From NCBI RefSeq assembly GCF_018614585.1, contig NZ_JAGGOI010000014.1, positions 109,591 through 173,590 of the forward strand: a stretch of 64,000 nt of DNA. Reading direction: 5' to 3'. The notes beneath the pieces are model-generated. The model saw nothing but the letters and a program-made list of their open reading frames with translations. It was not told the origin of the DNA and did no database searches. Shown one piece after another: positions 1 through 9,714 of this stretch (the first letter of the stretch is position 1; each line of letters begins with the position of its first letter). This stretch comes from Streptomyces sp. ISL-1. GTDB lineage: Bacteria; Actinomycetota; Actinomycetes; Streptomycetales; Streptomycetaceae. The position numbers and the translations under genes were made by a program.

Positions 1-741
1 GTGCTTCTCCAGCGCCTCGACCACCTCGTCGATGCCCTCGCTCCGCGCCGCGACCGTCTTGACGATCGGCGGTCGCCAGTCGCCGGGGCCGCGCGACTCG
101 CCCAGCCCCAGCATGTGGTTCAGCTCGCGGGCCGTCGCGTCCGCCCCGTCCCGGTCCGCCTTGTTGACGACGTACACATCGCCGATCTCGAGGATGCCCG
201 CCTTCGCAGCCTGGATGCCGTCGCCCATCCCGGGGGCGAGAAGCACGACCGACGTGTCCGCCTGGGCCGCGATCTCGACCTCGGACTGGCCGACGCCCAC
301 CGTCTCCACCAGGATCACGTCGCAGCCGGCCGCGTCCAGGACGCGGATCGCCTGCGGCGCGGACCAGGCGAGGCCGCCCAGATGCCCGCGCGTGGCCATC
401 GAGCGGATGTAGACGCCCGGGTCGGACGCGTGTTCCGACATCCGGACCCGGTCGCCGAGCAGCGCCCCGCCCGAGAAGGGCGAGGACGGGTCGACAGCCA
501 GGACGCCGACCCGCTTCCCGGCCCGCCGGTACGCCGTCACCAGCGCCGACGTGGATGTCGACTTGCCGACACCCGGCGAGCCGGTCAGGCCGATCACATA
601 CGCCCCGCCGGTCAACGGAGCCAGCGTCGCCATCACCTCACGCAGCTGCGGGGACGCCCCCTCGACGAGTGAGATCAGCCGGGCCACGGCCCGCGGCCGG
701 CCCTCCCTCGCCTGGGCAACCAGTTGGGGGACGTCCACCAT
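1..741 (-). CDS. meaB: MeaB-type methylmalonyl-CoA mutase GTPase chaperone (3' end outside window)
   Basis: GTPase of the MeaB/ArgK G3E family that guards adenosylcobalamin loading and protects methylmalonyl-CoA mutase in the cytosol. The reverse strand reads continuously from ATG at 741 to the window edge (247 codons, no stop). The P-loop GSPGVGKS is at residues 54-61, followed by LAVDPSSPFSGGALLGDR and a VETVGVGQSE segment, all typical of MeaB. The start lies 10 bases after the thiolase stop, so the two form an operon. A full-length family member is about 310-330 residues, so roughly the last quarter is missing because of the window border, not a mutation. Family older names (ArgK, LAO/AO transport ATPase) are misnomers. 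Confidence 0.93.
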   Translation of the reverse strand, partial: MVDVPQLVAQAREGRPRAVARLISLVEGASPQLREVMATLAPLTGGAYVIGLTGSPGVGKSTSTSALVTAYRRAGKRVGVLAVDPSSPFSGGALLGDRVRMSEHASDPGVYIRSMATRGHLGGLAWSAPQAIRVLDAAGCDVILVETVGVGQSEVEIAAQADTSVVLLAPGMGDGIQAAKAGILEIGDVYVVNKADRDGADATARELNHMLGLGESRGPGDWRPPIVKTVAARSEGIDEVVEALEKH

Positions 742-751
742 GTGACTGCTC

Positions 752-1960
752 CTACTTGCCGTTGCCCGGGACGCGCACGATCAGCGCGTCACCCTGCCCG
801 CCGCCGCCGCACAGCGCCGCCGCACCGACGCCACCGCCCCGACGCTTCAGCTCGAGAGCCAGGTGGAGCACCACCCGCGCGCCGGACATGCCGATCGGGT
901 GTCCGAGTGCGATCGCGCCGCCGTTGACGTTCACCTTTTCCGGGGACACCCCGAGGTCCTTCATTGACTGCACGGCAACCGCCGCGAACGCCTCGTTGAT
1001 CTCGATGAGGTCGAGGTCCTCGACGCCGATGCCCTCCTTGCCCAGCGCGTGCCGGATGGCGTTGGACGGCTGCGACTGGAGGGAGTTGTCGGGGCCGGCC
1101 ACGTTCCCGTGGGCGCCGATCTCCGCGATCCACTCCAGGCCCAGCTCCTCGGCCTTGGCCTTGCTCATCACCACGACCGCCGCGGCGCCGTCGGAGATCT
1201 GCGAGGAGGTACCGGCGGTGATGGTGCCGTCCTTGGCGAAGGCGGGACGCAGCTTGCCCAGCGACTCGGCCGTCGTGTCGGCACGGATGCCCTCGTCCTT
1301 GCTGAAGACAACCGGCTCGCCCTTGCGCTGCGGGATCTCGACGGGCGTGATCTCCGCCTCGAAGATGCCATTCTTCTGCGCGGCCGCGGCCCGCTGGTGG
1401 GAGAGCGCCGCGATCTCGTCCTGTTCCGGGCGGGCGATGCCGAGCCGGGTGTTGTGCTTCTCCGTGGATTCGCCCATGGCGACGTTCTCGAAGGAGTCCG
1501 TGAGCCCGTCGTGCGCCATCGAGTCGAGCATCTCGATCGCGCCGTACTTGTAGCCCTCGCGCGACTTCGGCAGCAGATGCGGCGCGTTGGTCATGGACTC
1601 CTGGCCGCCGGCGACGATCACGTCGAACTCGCCGGAGCGGATCAGCTGGTCGGCGAGCGCGATGGCGTCCAGCCCGGAGAGACAGACCTTGTTGACGTTG
1701 AGCGCGGGCACGTTCATCGGGATGCCCGCCTTGGCCGCGGCCTGGCGCGCCGGGATCTGCCCCGCCCCGGCCTGCAGGACCTGGCCCATGATCACGTACT
1801 GCACCTGATCACCGCCGATGCCCGCCCGGTCCAGCGCCGCCTTGATGGCGAAGCCGCCGAGATCAGCGCCGGAGAAGGATTTGAGCGAGCCGAGCAGGCG
1901 TCCCATGGGCGTACGGGCGCCCGCGACGATCACTGAGGTGGTTCTGGTCGTTCCTGACAT
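752..1960 (-). CDS. Acetyl-CoA acetyltransferase (thiolase)
   Basis: Cytosolic thiolase that condenses two acetyl-CoA to acetoacetyl-CoA or runs in reverse in beta-oxidation. Length 402 residues is normal for the family. The nucleophilic Cys93 sits in [10 protein letters not shown], the catalytic His354 in the [10 protein letters not shown] motif, and the second active-site Cys384 in [10 protein letters not shown]. The gene is followed after 10 bases by meaB, and divergent to it is methylmalonyl-CoA epimerase, which points to acyl-CoA carbon flow towards methylmalonyl-CoA. Together with the 3-hydroxybutyryl-CoA dehydrogenase at 17880-18728 it could supply acetoacetyl- and crotonyl-type intermediates (inference). 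Biosynthetic versus degradative direction cannot be told from sequence. Confidence 0.93.
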   Translation of the reverse strand: MSGTTRTTSVIVAGARTPMGRLLGSLKSFSGADLGGFAIKAALDRAGIGGDQVQYVIMGQVLQAGAGQIPARQAAAKAGIPMNVPALNVNKVCLSGLDAIALADQLIRSGEFDVIVAGGQESMTNAPHLLPKSREGYKYGAIEMLDSMAHDGLTDSFENVAMGESTEKHNTRLGIARPEQDEIAALSHQRAAAAQKNGIFEAEITPVEIPQRKGEPVVFSKDEGIRADTTAESLGKLRPAFAKDGTITAGTSSQISDGAAAVVVMSKAKAEELGLEWIAEIGAHGNVAGPDNSLQSQPSNAIRHALGKEGIGVEDLDLIEINEAFAAVAVQSMKDLGVSPEKVNVNGGAIALGHPIGMSGARVVLHLALELKRRGGGVGAAALCGGGGQGDALIVRVPGNGK

Positions 1961-2106
1961 GAGGCACGATCCCCTTCCAGCACGAAGCTGAGGAGTGAAC
2001 GAGGGTTTACCTCAAATGTACTGAGCGGTACGGGCTGAGGTCACCGGGCAGCCAGTGTGATCGCGCGCACGTTGCGTAACCACCGTCGGGGCGATGCACT
2101 GGGGGA
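1961..2106. promoter_or_regulatory. Divergent thiolase / mce promoter region
   Basis: A 146-base gap between two divergent genes must hold the promoters of both. Short repeated CTGAG steps at about 2021-2039 could be regulator contacts, but no operator family is recognised. On the mce side a run of G lies directly against the start codon. Confidence 0.4.
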
Positions 2107-2535
2107 ATGCTGACGCGAATCGACCACATCGGGATCGCCTGCTTCGACCTCGACAAGACTGTCGAGTTCTACCGGGCCACATACGGCTTCGAGGTGTTCC
2201 ACACCGAGATCAACGAGGAGCAGGGCGTACGCGAAGCCATGCTCAAGATCAATGAGACGTCCGACGGCGGCGCCTCCTACCTCCAGCTCCTGGAGCCGAC
2301 CCGCGAGGACTCGGCGGTGGGCAAGTGGCTGGCCAAAAACGGTGAGGGGGTCCACCACATCGCCTTCGGCACCGCGGACGTGGACGGTGACGCACAGTCG
2401 ATCCGGGACAAGGGCGTACGGGTCCTCTACGACGAGCCACGTATCGGTTCCATGGGCTCCCGTATCACTTTTCTCCACCCCAAGGACTGCCACGGCGTTC
2501 TCACCGAACTCGTCACCTCTGCAACGGAGCACTGA
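2107..2535 (+). CDS. mce: Methylmalonyl-CoA epimerase
   Basis: Converts (2S)- to (2R)-methylmalonyl-CoA so that the B12-dependent mutase can exchange it with succinyl-CoA; methylmalonyl-CoA is also a polyketide extender unit. The 142-residue protein is a glyoxalase/VOC fold of normal length. By comparison with the characterised Propionibacterium enzyme, the metal ligands are likely His7, Gln60, His84 and Glu134, all present. The N-terminus MLTRIDHIGIA is the conserved start of the family; the G-run is unusually close to the ATG, so a slightly earlier start cannot be excluded. It is divergent from the thiolase-meaB operon, with which it shares a pathway. Confidence 0.95.
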   Translation: MLTRIDHIGIACFDLDKTVEFYRATYGFEVFHTEINEEQGVREAMLKINETSDGGASYLQLLEPTREDSAVGKWLAKNGEGVHHIAFGTADVDGDAQSIRDKGVRVLYDEPRIGSMGSRITFLHPKDCHGVLTELVTSATEH

Positions 2536-2702
2536 CCTCCGGATTCCCGGCCCGGTAGAGTGGGCCGTTCCGGGCCGGGGCCGGGTCGGGGCCGCGCCGC
2601 GTCCCCTCCGTTGGATCTGTCACCATTCCCCGGGGGGCCGTTCGCCGGCGAACGGTGCTCGTACGGAGAAAGTTGCGACCAGGGGACGGATGGGACCGCG
2701 CA

Positions 2703-5700
2703 GTGCGGGGCTACGAACGCCAGGAGAGCCACCGAGCTGACGACGACCACCTCTCGCGGTTCGAAGCCGAGATGGACCGGCTGAAGACCGAGCGGGAGAA
2801 GGCCGTCCAGCACGCCGAGGACCTCGGTTACCAGGTCGAGGTGTTGCGCGCCAAACTCCACGAGGCGCGCCGCAACCTCGCCTCCCGTCCTGCCTACGAC
2901 AGCGCGGACATCGGCTATCAGGCCGAACAGCTGCTCCGTAATGCCCAGATCCAGGCCGACCAGCTGCGCTCCGACGCCGAGCGCGAGCTGCGTGAGGTCC
3001 GCGCCCAGACCCAGCGCATCCTCCAGGAGCACGCCGAGCACCAGGCCAGGCTCCAGGCCGAGCTGCACTCCGAGGCGGTCCAGCGCCGCCAGCGCCTGGA
3101 CCAGGAGCTGGCTGAGCGCCGCCAGACCGTCGAGACGCATGTCAACGAGAACGTCGCCTGGGCCGAGCAGCTCCGCGCCCGTACCGAGTCACAGGCCCGC
3201 CGGCTCCTCGACGAGTCCCGCGCCGAGGCCGAGCAGTCCCTGGCCGCCGCCCGGGCCGAGGCCGCCAGGGTCGCCGAGGAGGCCCGTCAGCGCCTCGGCT
3301 CCGAGGCGGAGTCCGCCCGCGCCGAGGCCGAGGGCATCCTGCTGCGCGCCCGCAAGGACGCCGAACGCCTGCTGAACGCCGCCTCCAACCAGGCCCACGA
3401 GGCCACCAGCCACGCCGAGCAGCTGCGCTCCTCCACCACCGCCGAGTCCGACCAGGCCCGCCAGCAGGCCGCCGAATTGAGCCGCGGCGCCGAGCAGCGG
3501 ATCCAAGAGGCCGAGGAGAAGCTGCGCGAGGCCCGCGCGGAGTCCGAGAAGCTCCTGACCGAGGCCAAGGAGTCGGCGGCCAAGCAGCTGGCGTCCGCCG
3601 AGTCGGTCAACGAGCAGCGCACCCGTACCGCCAAGGCGGAGATCGCCCGGCTGGTCAGCGAGGCCACCAAGGAGTCCGAGGCGCTCAAGGCGGAAGCCGA
3701 GCAGGCGGTCGCCGATGGCCGCGCCGAGGCGGAGAAGCTGGTCGCGGCCGCGGCGGAGAAGGCCCGTACGGTCGCGGCGGAGGACTCCGCGGCGCAGCTC
3801 GCCAAGGCGGCCCGTACCGCCGAGGAGGTCCTGACCAGGGCCTCCGACGATGCCAAGGCCACCACGCGCTCCGCGAGCGAGGAGGCCGAGCGGATCCGCC
3901 ACGAGGCCGAGGCGGAGGCGGACCGGCTGCGCGGCGAGGCCGCCGAGCAGGCCGATCAGCTCAAGGGCGCGGCCAAGGACGACACCAAGGAGTACCGCGC
4001 CAAGACCGTCGAGCTGCAGGAGGAGGCGCGCAGGCTGCGCGGCGAGGCCGAGCAGCTGCGCGCCGAGGCGGTCGCCGAGGGTGAGCGGATCCGCGGCGAG
4101 GCCCGCCGGGAGGCCGTCCAGCAGATCGAGGAGGCGGCCAGTACCGCCGAGGAGCTGCTGACCAAGGCGCGGGCCGACGCCGACGAGATGCGCGCCACGG
4201 CGAGCAGCGACAGCGAGCGGGTCCGCACCGAGGCGATCGAGCGCGCCACCACCCTGCGCAAGCAGGCCGAGGAGACCCTGGAGCGCACCCGCGCCGAGGC
4301 CGAGCGGCTGCGCGCGGAGGCCGAGGAGCAGGCGGAGAGCGTCAAGGCCGCGGCCGAGGAGGCGGCGGCCGGACTGCGCGAGGACGCCGAGCGCGGCATC
4401 GCGGCACGCCATGCCGAGGCCGCCGAGGAGCTGACCCGGCTGCACACCGAGGCCGAGTCCCGCCTCGCCGCCGCCGAGCAGAACCTCGCGGACTCCCGCG
4501 GCGACGCCGAGCGGATCCGCCGCGAGGCCTCCGAGGAGACCGAGCGGCTGCGCGGCGAGGCCGCCGAGCGGATCCGTACGCTCCAGGCGCAGGCCGAGCA
4601 CGAGGCCGAGCGGCTGCGTACCGAGGCCGCGTCGGACGCGTCGACCACCCGCGCCGAGGCGGAGAACGTCGCGGTACGGCTGCGCAGCGACGCGGCCAAC
4701 GAGGCGGAGCGGCACAAGAGCGAGGCGCAGGACAGCGCCGACCGGCTGCGCGCCGAGGCCGCGTCCGCCGCCGAACGCGTGGGCGCCGAGGCCGCCGAGG
4801 CGCTGGCCGCGGCGCAGGAGGAGGCGAACCGCCGCCGCCGGGAGGCCGAGGAGATCCTCGACTCCGCGCGTGGCGAGGCGGATCAGGAGCGCGAGCTGGC
4901 GCGCGAGCAGAGCGAGGAGCTGCTGGCCTCCGCCCGCAAGCGGGTCGAGGAGGCCCAGGCCGAGGCGCACCGGCTGGTCGAAGAGGCCGACCGCCGTGCC
5001 ACCGAGATGGTCTCCGCCGCCGAGCAGACCGCCCAGCAGGTACGGGACTCGGTCAACGGACTTCAGGACCAGGCCGAGCAGGAGATCGCCGGGCTGCGCT
5101 CGGCCGCCGAGCACGCCGCCGACCGCACCAGGACCGAGGCGCAGGAGGAGGCGGACAGGGTCCGCGCCGACGCGTACGCCGAGCGGGAGCGGGCGGCGGA
5201 GGACGCCAGCCGGCTGCGGGCCAGGGCCCATGAGGAGACCGAGGCGGCCAACTCGCTCGCGGAGCGCACCGTCGAGGAGGCGATCACGGAGTCGGACCGG
5301 CTGCGCGCCGACACCGCCGAGTACGTCCAGCGCATGCGTACGGAAGCGACGGACTCGCTCGCCTCGGCCGAGCAGGACGCTTCGCGCGCCCGCGCCGATG
5401 CCCGGGAGGACGCCAACCGCATCCGCTCGGAGGCCGCCGCCCAGGCCGACCGGCTCATCGGCGAGGCGTCGAGCGAGAGCGAGCGGCTGCGCAGGGAGAC
5501 GGCCGAGGCGCTGTCCGGCGCCGAGCGGGTCAAGGCGGAGGCGGAAGCCGGGGCCGAGCGGCTGCACGCCGCGATCCGCGCGGAGGGCGAGCAGATCCTG
5601 GACGAGGCGCGCCAGGCCGCCGACAAGCGTCGTGCCGACGCAGCGGCCCAGGCCGACCAGCTGATCTCCGAGGCGAGCGGCGAGGCGGAGTCGCTGCGCG

Positions 5701-6650
5701 CCGAGGCGGCGGAGACGGTGGGTTCGGCCCAGCAGGCCGCCCAGCGCATCAAGTCCGAGGCCCAGAAGGTCAGGGCGGACGCCGAGGCCGAGACCGAGCG
5801 GATGCTTGCCAAGGCCCGCGAGGATGCCGACCGCGCGCTCGACGAGGCCCGCGAGGCGGCGGCCAAGCGTCGTGCGGACGCCGCCGAGCAGGCCGACCAG
5901 CTCATCAACAAAGCCCAGGAGGAGGCGCTGCGCGCCGCCACCGAGGCCGAGGCACAGGCCGACACCATGGTCGGCGCGGCTCGCAACGAGGCCGAGCGGC
6001 TGGTCTCCGAGGCGACCGTGGAGGGCAACTCCCTGGTGGAGAGGTCCCGTACGGACGCGGACGAGCTGCTGGTCGGCGCGCGCCGGGACGCTGCCGCCAT
6101 AAGGGAGCGCGGCGAGGAGCTGCGTGCCCGTGTCGAGGCCGAGATCGAGGAGCTGCACGAGCGGGCCCGCCGGGAGACGGCCGAACAGATGAAGACGGCC
6201 GGCGAACGCGTCGACCATCTGCTGAAGTCCGCCGAGGAGCAGCGGACCGGGGCCGAGGCGAAGGCCAAGGAGCTGCTGTCCGATGCCAATTCGGAGGCCA
6301 GCAAGGTCCGCATCGCCGCGGTGCGCAAGGCCGAGGGGCTCCTCAAGGAGGCCGAGCAGAAGAAGGCCGAGCTGGTCCGCGAGGCCGAGCGGGTCAAGGC
6401 GGAGGCGGTGGCCGAGGCCGAGCGGCTGGTCACCGAGGGCCGGCGCGAGCTCGATGTGCTGGTGCGCCGGCGCGAGGACATTCAGGCGGAAATTTCCCGT
6501 GTCCAGGACGTGCTTGAAGCGTTGGAGTCATTCGAGGCGCCATCAGGGGGCACCAAAGCTTCATCCACTGGCGGCTCGGCCGCAGGTGCTGTCAAAGCGG
6601 GCGCAACAGCGGGGGTTACACGTTCGAGTGGCAAGTCGTCCGACGGCTAG
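2703..6650 (+). CDS. scy: Scy, giant coiled-coil polarity scaffold
   Basis: Very long coiled-coil protein that organises the tip-organising centre for polar growth together with DivIVA and FilP in Streptomyces. About 1315 residues, almost entirely Ala/Glu/Arg-rich heptad repeats such as EAERLRAEA, with a non-repetitive Gly/Ser tail in the last 45 residues. I place the start at the GTG at 2703 because the sequence MRGYERQESHRADDDH is the familiar N-terminus; an in-frame start at 2655 would add 16 arginine-rich residues. The next gene is filP, as in other streptomycetes. The extreme composition makes long open frames on the opposite strand (up to about 1000 codons) that are shadows. Confidence 0.93.
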   Translation: MRGYERQESHRADDDHLSRFEAEMDRLKTEREKAVQHAEDLGYQVEVLRAKLHEARRNLASRPAYDSADIGYQAEQLLRNAQIQADQLRSDAERELREVRAQTQRILQEHAEHQARLQAELHSEAVQRRQRLDQELAERRQTVETHVNENVAWAEQLRARTESQARRLLDESRAEAEQSLAAARAEAARVAEEARQRLGSEAESARAEAEGILLRARKDAERLLNAASNQAHEATSHAEQLRSSTTAESDQARQQAAELSRGAEQRIQEAEEKLREARAESEKLLTEAKESAAKQLASAESVNEQRTRTAKAEIARLVSEATKESEALKAEAEQAVADGRAEAEKLVAAAAEKARTVAAEDSAAQLAKAARTAEEVLTRASDDAKATTRSASEEAERIRHEAEAEADRLRGEAAEQADQLKGAAKDDTKEYRAKTVELQEEARRLRGEAEQLRAEAVAEGERIRGEARREAVQQIEEAASTAEELLTKARADADEMRATASSDSERVRTEAIERATTLRKQAEETLERTRAEAERLRAEAEEQAESVKAAAEEAAAGLREDAERGIAARHAEAAEELTRLHTEAESRLAAAEQNLADSRGDAERIRREASEETERLRGEAAERIRTLQAQAEHEAERLRTEAASDASTTRAEAENVAVRLRSDAANEAERHKSEAQDSADRLRAEAASAAERVGAEAAEALAAAQEEANRRRREAEEILDSARGEADQERELAREQSEELLASARKRVEEAQAEAHRLVEEADRRATEMVSAAEQTAQQVRDSVNGLQDQAEQEIAGLRSAAEHAADRTRTEAQEEADRVRADAYAERERAAEDASRLRARAHEETEAANSLAERTVEEAITESDRLRADTAEYVQRMRTEATDSLASAEQDASRARADAREDANRIRSEAAAQADRLIGEASSESERLRRETAEALSGAERVKAEAEAGAERLHAAIRAEGEQILDEARQAADKRRADAAAQADQLISEASGEAESLRAEAAETVGSAQQAAQRIKSEAQKVRADAEAETERMLAKAREDADRALDEAREAAAKRRADAAEQADQLINKAQEEALRAATEAEAQADTMVGAARNEAERLVSEATVEGNSLVERSRTDADELLVGARRDAAAIRERGEELRARVEAEIEELHERARRETAEQMKTAGERVDHLLKSAEEQRTGAEAKAKELLSDANSEASKVRIAAVRKAEGLLKEAEQKKAELVREAERVKAEAVAEAERLVTEGRRELDVLVRRREDIQAEISRVQDVLEALESFEAPSGGTKASSTGGSAAGAVKAGATAGVTRSSGKSSDG

Positions 6651-6697
6651 CCACTCAAAAGACTGGACATTCTCCAGATCAAACGGTCATCCGCTCG

Positions 6698-6724
6698 ATG
6701 ACACGCCGCTTCGGCCCCTAGGAT
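6698..6724 (+). promoter_or_regulatory. filP: Possible filP promoter
   Basis: ATGACA at 6698-6703 and TAGGAT at 6719-6724 resemble -35 and -10 boxes, separated by 15 bases, which is shorter than ideal. It lies 40 bases before the filP start, in the only gap between scy and filP. Confidence 0.3.
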
Positions 6725-6764
6725 TCCCCCTATCACCTCACCGGTCTCATTCGACAGGAACCCC

Positions 6765-7700
6765 ATGAGCGACACTTCCTCCCCCTTCGGCTTCGAGCTC
6801 GTGCGGCGTGGTTACGACCGCGGTCAGGTGGACGACCGCATTACCAAACTCGTCGCCGACCGTGACAGTGCTCTGGCCCGAATCACCTCTCTGGAAAAGC
6901 GCATCGAGGAACTCCACCTCGAGACGCAGAACGCCCAGGCCCAGGTCAACGACGCGGAGCCGTCGTACGCCGGTCTCGGTGCACGCGTCGAGAAGATCCT
7001 CCGCCTCGCCGAGGAGGAGGCGAAGGACCTGCGCGAGGAGGCCCGTCGCGCCGCCGAGCAGCACCGTGAGCTCGCCGAGTCCGCCGCCCAGCAGGTGCGC
7101 AACGACGCCGAGTCCTTCTCCGCCGAGCGCAAGGCGAAGGCCGAGGACGAGGGCGTCCGTATCGTCGAGAAGGCGCAGAACGAAGCCTCTACACTGCGCA
7201 CCGAGGCGCAGAAGGACGCGCAGTCCAAGCGCGAGGAGGCCGACGCGCTCTTCGAGGAGACCCGCGCCAAGGCCGCCCAGGCCGCCGCGGACTTCGAGAC
7301 GAACCTCGCCAAGCGCCGCGAGCAGTCCGAGCGGGACCTGGCTTCGCGTCAGGCGAAGGCGGAGAAGCGTCTGGCGGAGATCGAGCACCGCGCCGAGCAG
7401 CTGCGCCTGGAGGCCGAGAAGCTGCGTACGGACGCGGAGCGCCGGGCCCGTCAGACGGTGGAGACCGCGCAGCGCCAGGCCGAGGACATCGTGGCCGACG
7501 CGAACGCCAAGGCCGACCGGATCCGCAGCGAATCGGAGCGCGAGCTGGCGGCGCTCACCAACCGCCGCGACTCGATCAACGCGCAGCTGACCAACGTCCG
7601 CGAGATGCTGGCCACGCTGACCGGTGCGGCGGTTGCCGCGGCCGGCAGCCCCGACGACGAGCCGATCTCCCGCGGCGTCCCGGCTCAGCAGTCCCGCTGA
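6765..7700 (+). CDS. filP: FilP, intermediate-filament-like cytoskeletal protein
   Basis: Coiled-coil protein that forms cytoplasmic filament networks, gives hyphae stiffness and interacts with DivIVA and Scy at the tip. 311 residues. The N-terminal 20 residues (FELVRRGYDRGQVDDRI) carry the RGY-x-VD motif shared with the DivIVA N-terminal domain and with Scy; residues about 25-290 are coiled coil with Ala/Glu/Lys/Arg heptads; the tail is non-coiled. A Shine-Dalgarno AGGAA lies 5 bases before the ATG. A strong terminator follows at 7747-7780, so scy and filP form a closed unit. Confidence 0.95.
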   Translation: MSDTSSPFGFELVRRGYDRGQVDDRITKLVADRDSALARITSLEKRIEELHLETQNAQAQVNDAEPSYAGLGARVEKILRLAEEEAKDLREEARRAAEQHRELAESAAQQVRNDAESFSAERKAKAEDEGVRIVEKAQNEASTLRTEAQKDAQSKREEADALFEETRAKAAQAAADFETNLAKRREQSERDLASRQAKAEKRLAEIEHRAEQLRLEAEKLRTDAERRARQTVETAQRQAEDIVADANAKADRIRSESERELAALTNRRDSINAQLTNVREMLATLTGAAVAAAGSPDDEPISRGVPAQQSR

Positions 7701-7746
7701 GTACGGCCCCGTTCGCGGGGTCCGTCGTGTAGGTCAAGAACGCGTC

Positions 7747-7780
7747 AAGCCCCCCAGCCACTCCGGTGGCGGGGGGCTTT
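7747..7780 (+). terminator. Intrinsic terminator of filP
   Basis: Near-perfect hairpin: AAG, six C and GCCAC on the left pair with GTGGC, six G and CTT on the right, with a TCCG loop and a single bulged A at 7756. A short T run follows. Confidence 0.85.
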
Positions 7781-7789
7781 GCGCGCACT

Positions 7790-7795
7790 TAGCGT
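7790..7795 (+). promoter_or_regulatory. -10 box TAGCGT for a leaderless ABC ATPase mRNA
   Basis: TAGCGT ends six bases before the ATG at 7802 and there is no Shine-Dalgarno sequence, which is the spacing of a leaderless transcript in streptomycetes. Confidence 0.55.
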
Positions 7796-7801
7796 GGCCG
7801 C

Positions 7802-8785
7802 ATGATTGAGCTCGAGGGCCTGACGAAGCGCTTCGGCAGCACGACGGCGGTCGATGATCTTTCGTTTCAGGTCAGGCCGGGTGTGGTGACCGGCTTCCTC
7901 GGCCCGAACGGCGCGGGCAAGTCCACGACGATGCGGATGATGCTCGATCTCGACAACCCGACCAGCGGAACGGTGCGGATCGACGGCAAGCACTACCGCG
8001 AACTCGAGGAGCCGTTGAAGTACATCGGTGCGCTGCTGGACGCGAAGGCGATGCACGGCGGGCGGAGCGCCTACAACAACCTGCTGTGCCTGGCGCAGTC
8101 GAACCGCATCCCCGCCTCGCGGGTCGCGGAGGCCTTGGACGTCGTTGGGCTGACGGCGGTGGCGAGGAAGAAGACCAAGAGTTTCTCGCTCGGTATGGGA
8201 CAGCGGCTGGGAATCGCGTCGGCTCTGCTGGGCGATCCGGAGATCTTGATGTTCGACGAGCCGGTCAACGGTCTTGATCCCGAAGGAATTCACTGGATCC
8301 GCAATCTGATGAAGACTCTTGCATGCCAAGGACGCACGATCTTCGTCTCCTCGCATCTGATGAGCGAAATGGCCCTCACCGCCGAGCACTTGATCGTTAT
8401 CGGACAGGGACGGCTTCTTGCCGATACATCAATGGCCGATTTCATCCACGAGAACTCCCGGAGTTACGTACGCCTGCGCTCCCCTCAGCAGGAGCGCCTG
8501 CGCGACGTGCTGCACGAATCGGGCTTCACGGCGGTCGAGTCGGGCAACGGCACGCTGGAGATCGACGGCGCCACCACCGAGGCGATCGGTGAACTGGCCG
8601 CCTCGCACCAGCTCGTCCTGCATGAACTGAGCGCCCAGCGCGCCTCGCTGGAGGAGGCGTTCATGCAGATGACGGCGGGAGCGGTGGAGTACCACGCGCA
8701 TTCGACGGGTGAGGCCGCTCCCCCGCCGGCGACGCCACCGGGTCCCCAGTGGGGCCAGAGCTACCAGAGCAGCAAGGGAGCCTGA
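7802..8785 (+). CDS. ABC transporter ATP-binding protein (exporter pair 1)
   Basis: Cytoplasmic ATPase of an ABC-2 type exporter. 327 residues: Walker A GPNGAGKS at 34-41, signature FSLGMGQRLGIA, Walker B LMFDEPVNGLD, and the switch histidine in SSHLMSEM. The C-terminal 50 residues after the ATPase core are a regulatory extension ending in a Pro/Gln/Ser-rich tail. The permease starts 3 bases after its stop. It closely resembles the ATPase at 9715-10851, so the two pairs are ancient duplicates. Substrate unknown; streptomycete members of this class are usually called multidrug or lantibiotic-type exporters without proof. The start has no ribosome site and a -10 box just upstream. Confidence 0.9.
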   Translation: MIELEGLTKRFGSTTAVDDLSFQVRPGVVTGFLGPNGAGKSTTMRMMLDLDNPTSGTVRIDGKHYRELEEPLKYIGALLDAKAMHGGRSAYNNLLCLAQSNRIPASRVAEALDVVGLTAVARKKTKSFSLGMGQRLGIASALLGDPEILMFDEPVNGLDPEGIHWIRNLMKTLACQGRTIFVSSHLMSEMALTAEHLIVIGQGRLLADTSMADFIHENSRSYVRLRSPQQERLRDVLHESGFTAVESGNGTLEIDGATTEAIGELAASHQLVLHELSAQRASLEEAFMQMTAGAVEYHAHSTGEAAPPPATPPGPQWGQSYQSSKGA

Positions 8786-8788
8786 CCC

Positions 8789-9568
8789 ATGGCCTCGGTG
8801 CCCGCCGTCCTCCGGTCCGAGTGGACCAAGATCCGTACTGTTTCCTCGACCACCTGGACGCTGGTGAGCGCGCTGGTCGTCACCGTCGCCATGGGCGCCG
8901 CGCTCAGCGCGCTGCTGAAGTCGACTTTCGACGATCTCTCGCCCGAGGAGCAGCTCACCTTCGACCCGACCTTCATCAGCTTCTCCGGGATGATCCTGGG
9001 TCAGCTGGCGATGGTGGTCTTCGGGGTGCTGGTGGTCGGCACGGAGTACAGCTCGGGCATGATCCGCACCTCGCTCGCCGCCGTGCCCCAGCGCGCCACC
9101 TTCATCTTCAGCAAGATCACGGTTGCCACGGCGCTGGCGCTGGCGGTCGGGATGGCGACCAGTTTCCTCACCTTCTTCCTCGGCCAGGCGCTGCTGGGCG
9201 AACACCGTACGACGATCGGCGCCGACAACGTCCTGCGCGCGGTGGTCGGCGGCGGCCTCTACATGGGCCTGATCGCGCTGTTCTCGATGGGCGTGGCGAC
9301 GATGCTGCGCAGCTCGATGCTCTCGCTCGGCATCCTGATGCCGTTCTTCTTCCTGGTCTCGCAGATCCTCGCGTCCGTACCGAAGGCGAAGACGGTCGCA
9401 CGCTACTTCCCCGACCAGGCCGGATCCAAGATCATGCAGGTGGTCCCGGACGCCATGGGCAGCGACAAGGCGCCGTACGGGCCGTGGGGCGGGCTCGGGA
9501 TCATGGTGATCTGGGCGGCGGTGGCGCTGCTCGGAGGCTATCTGGTGCTCAAGAAGCGGGACGCGTAG
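8789..9568 (+). CDS. ABC-2 type permease (exporter pair 1)
   Basis: Membrane partner of the preceding ATPase; 259 residues. The N-terminal LRSEWTKIRTVSSTTWTL stretch is the usual cytosolic lead-in of ABC-2 permeases, followed by about six membrane spans and the conserved EYSSGMIRTSL amphipathic motif near residue 85-95. It starts 3 bases after the ATPase stop. The exported substrate is not evident. The layout matches the second pair downstream. Confidence 0.88.
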   Translation: MASVPAVLRSEWTKIRTVSSTTWTLVSALVVTVAMGAALSALLKSTFDDLSPEEQLTFDPTFISFSGMILGQLAMVVFGVLVVGTEYSSGMIRTSLAAVPQRATFIFSKITVATALALAVGMATSFLTFFLGQALLGEHRTTIGADNVLRAVVGGGLYMGLIALFSMGVATMLRSSMLSLGILMPFFFLVSQILASVPKAKTVARYFPDQAGSKIMQVVPDAMGSDKAPYGPWGGLGIMVIWAAVALLGGYLVLKKRDA

Positions 9569-9714
9569 CCGGCGCCGGCGACTCGCCGTCGCCGAAACCG
9601 TAGCGTTACTGCTTGGCCGGAACCGTCAAGGCCCGGATATCCTCCTAACTCTTACGGGGGTGTACGGCCGGACGGCCTGTGCCCCGACGACCCGAATGTC
9701 GATGGGGCTGCAGA

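Noticed and set aside
3189..6218. A 1009-codon open frame antisense to scy
   Set aside because: It is a shadow of the highly biased Ala/Glu/Arg codons of scy; its Leu/Gly/Arg-rich translation has no domain and no ribosome site.
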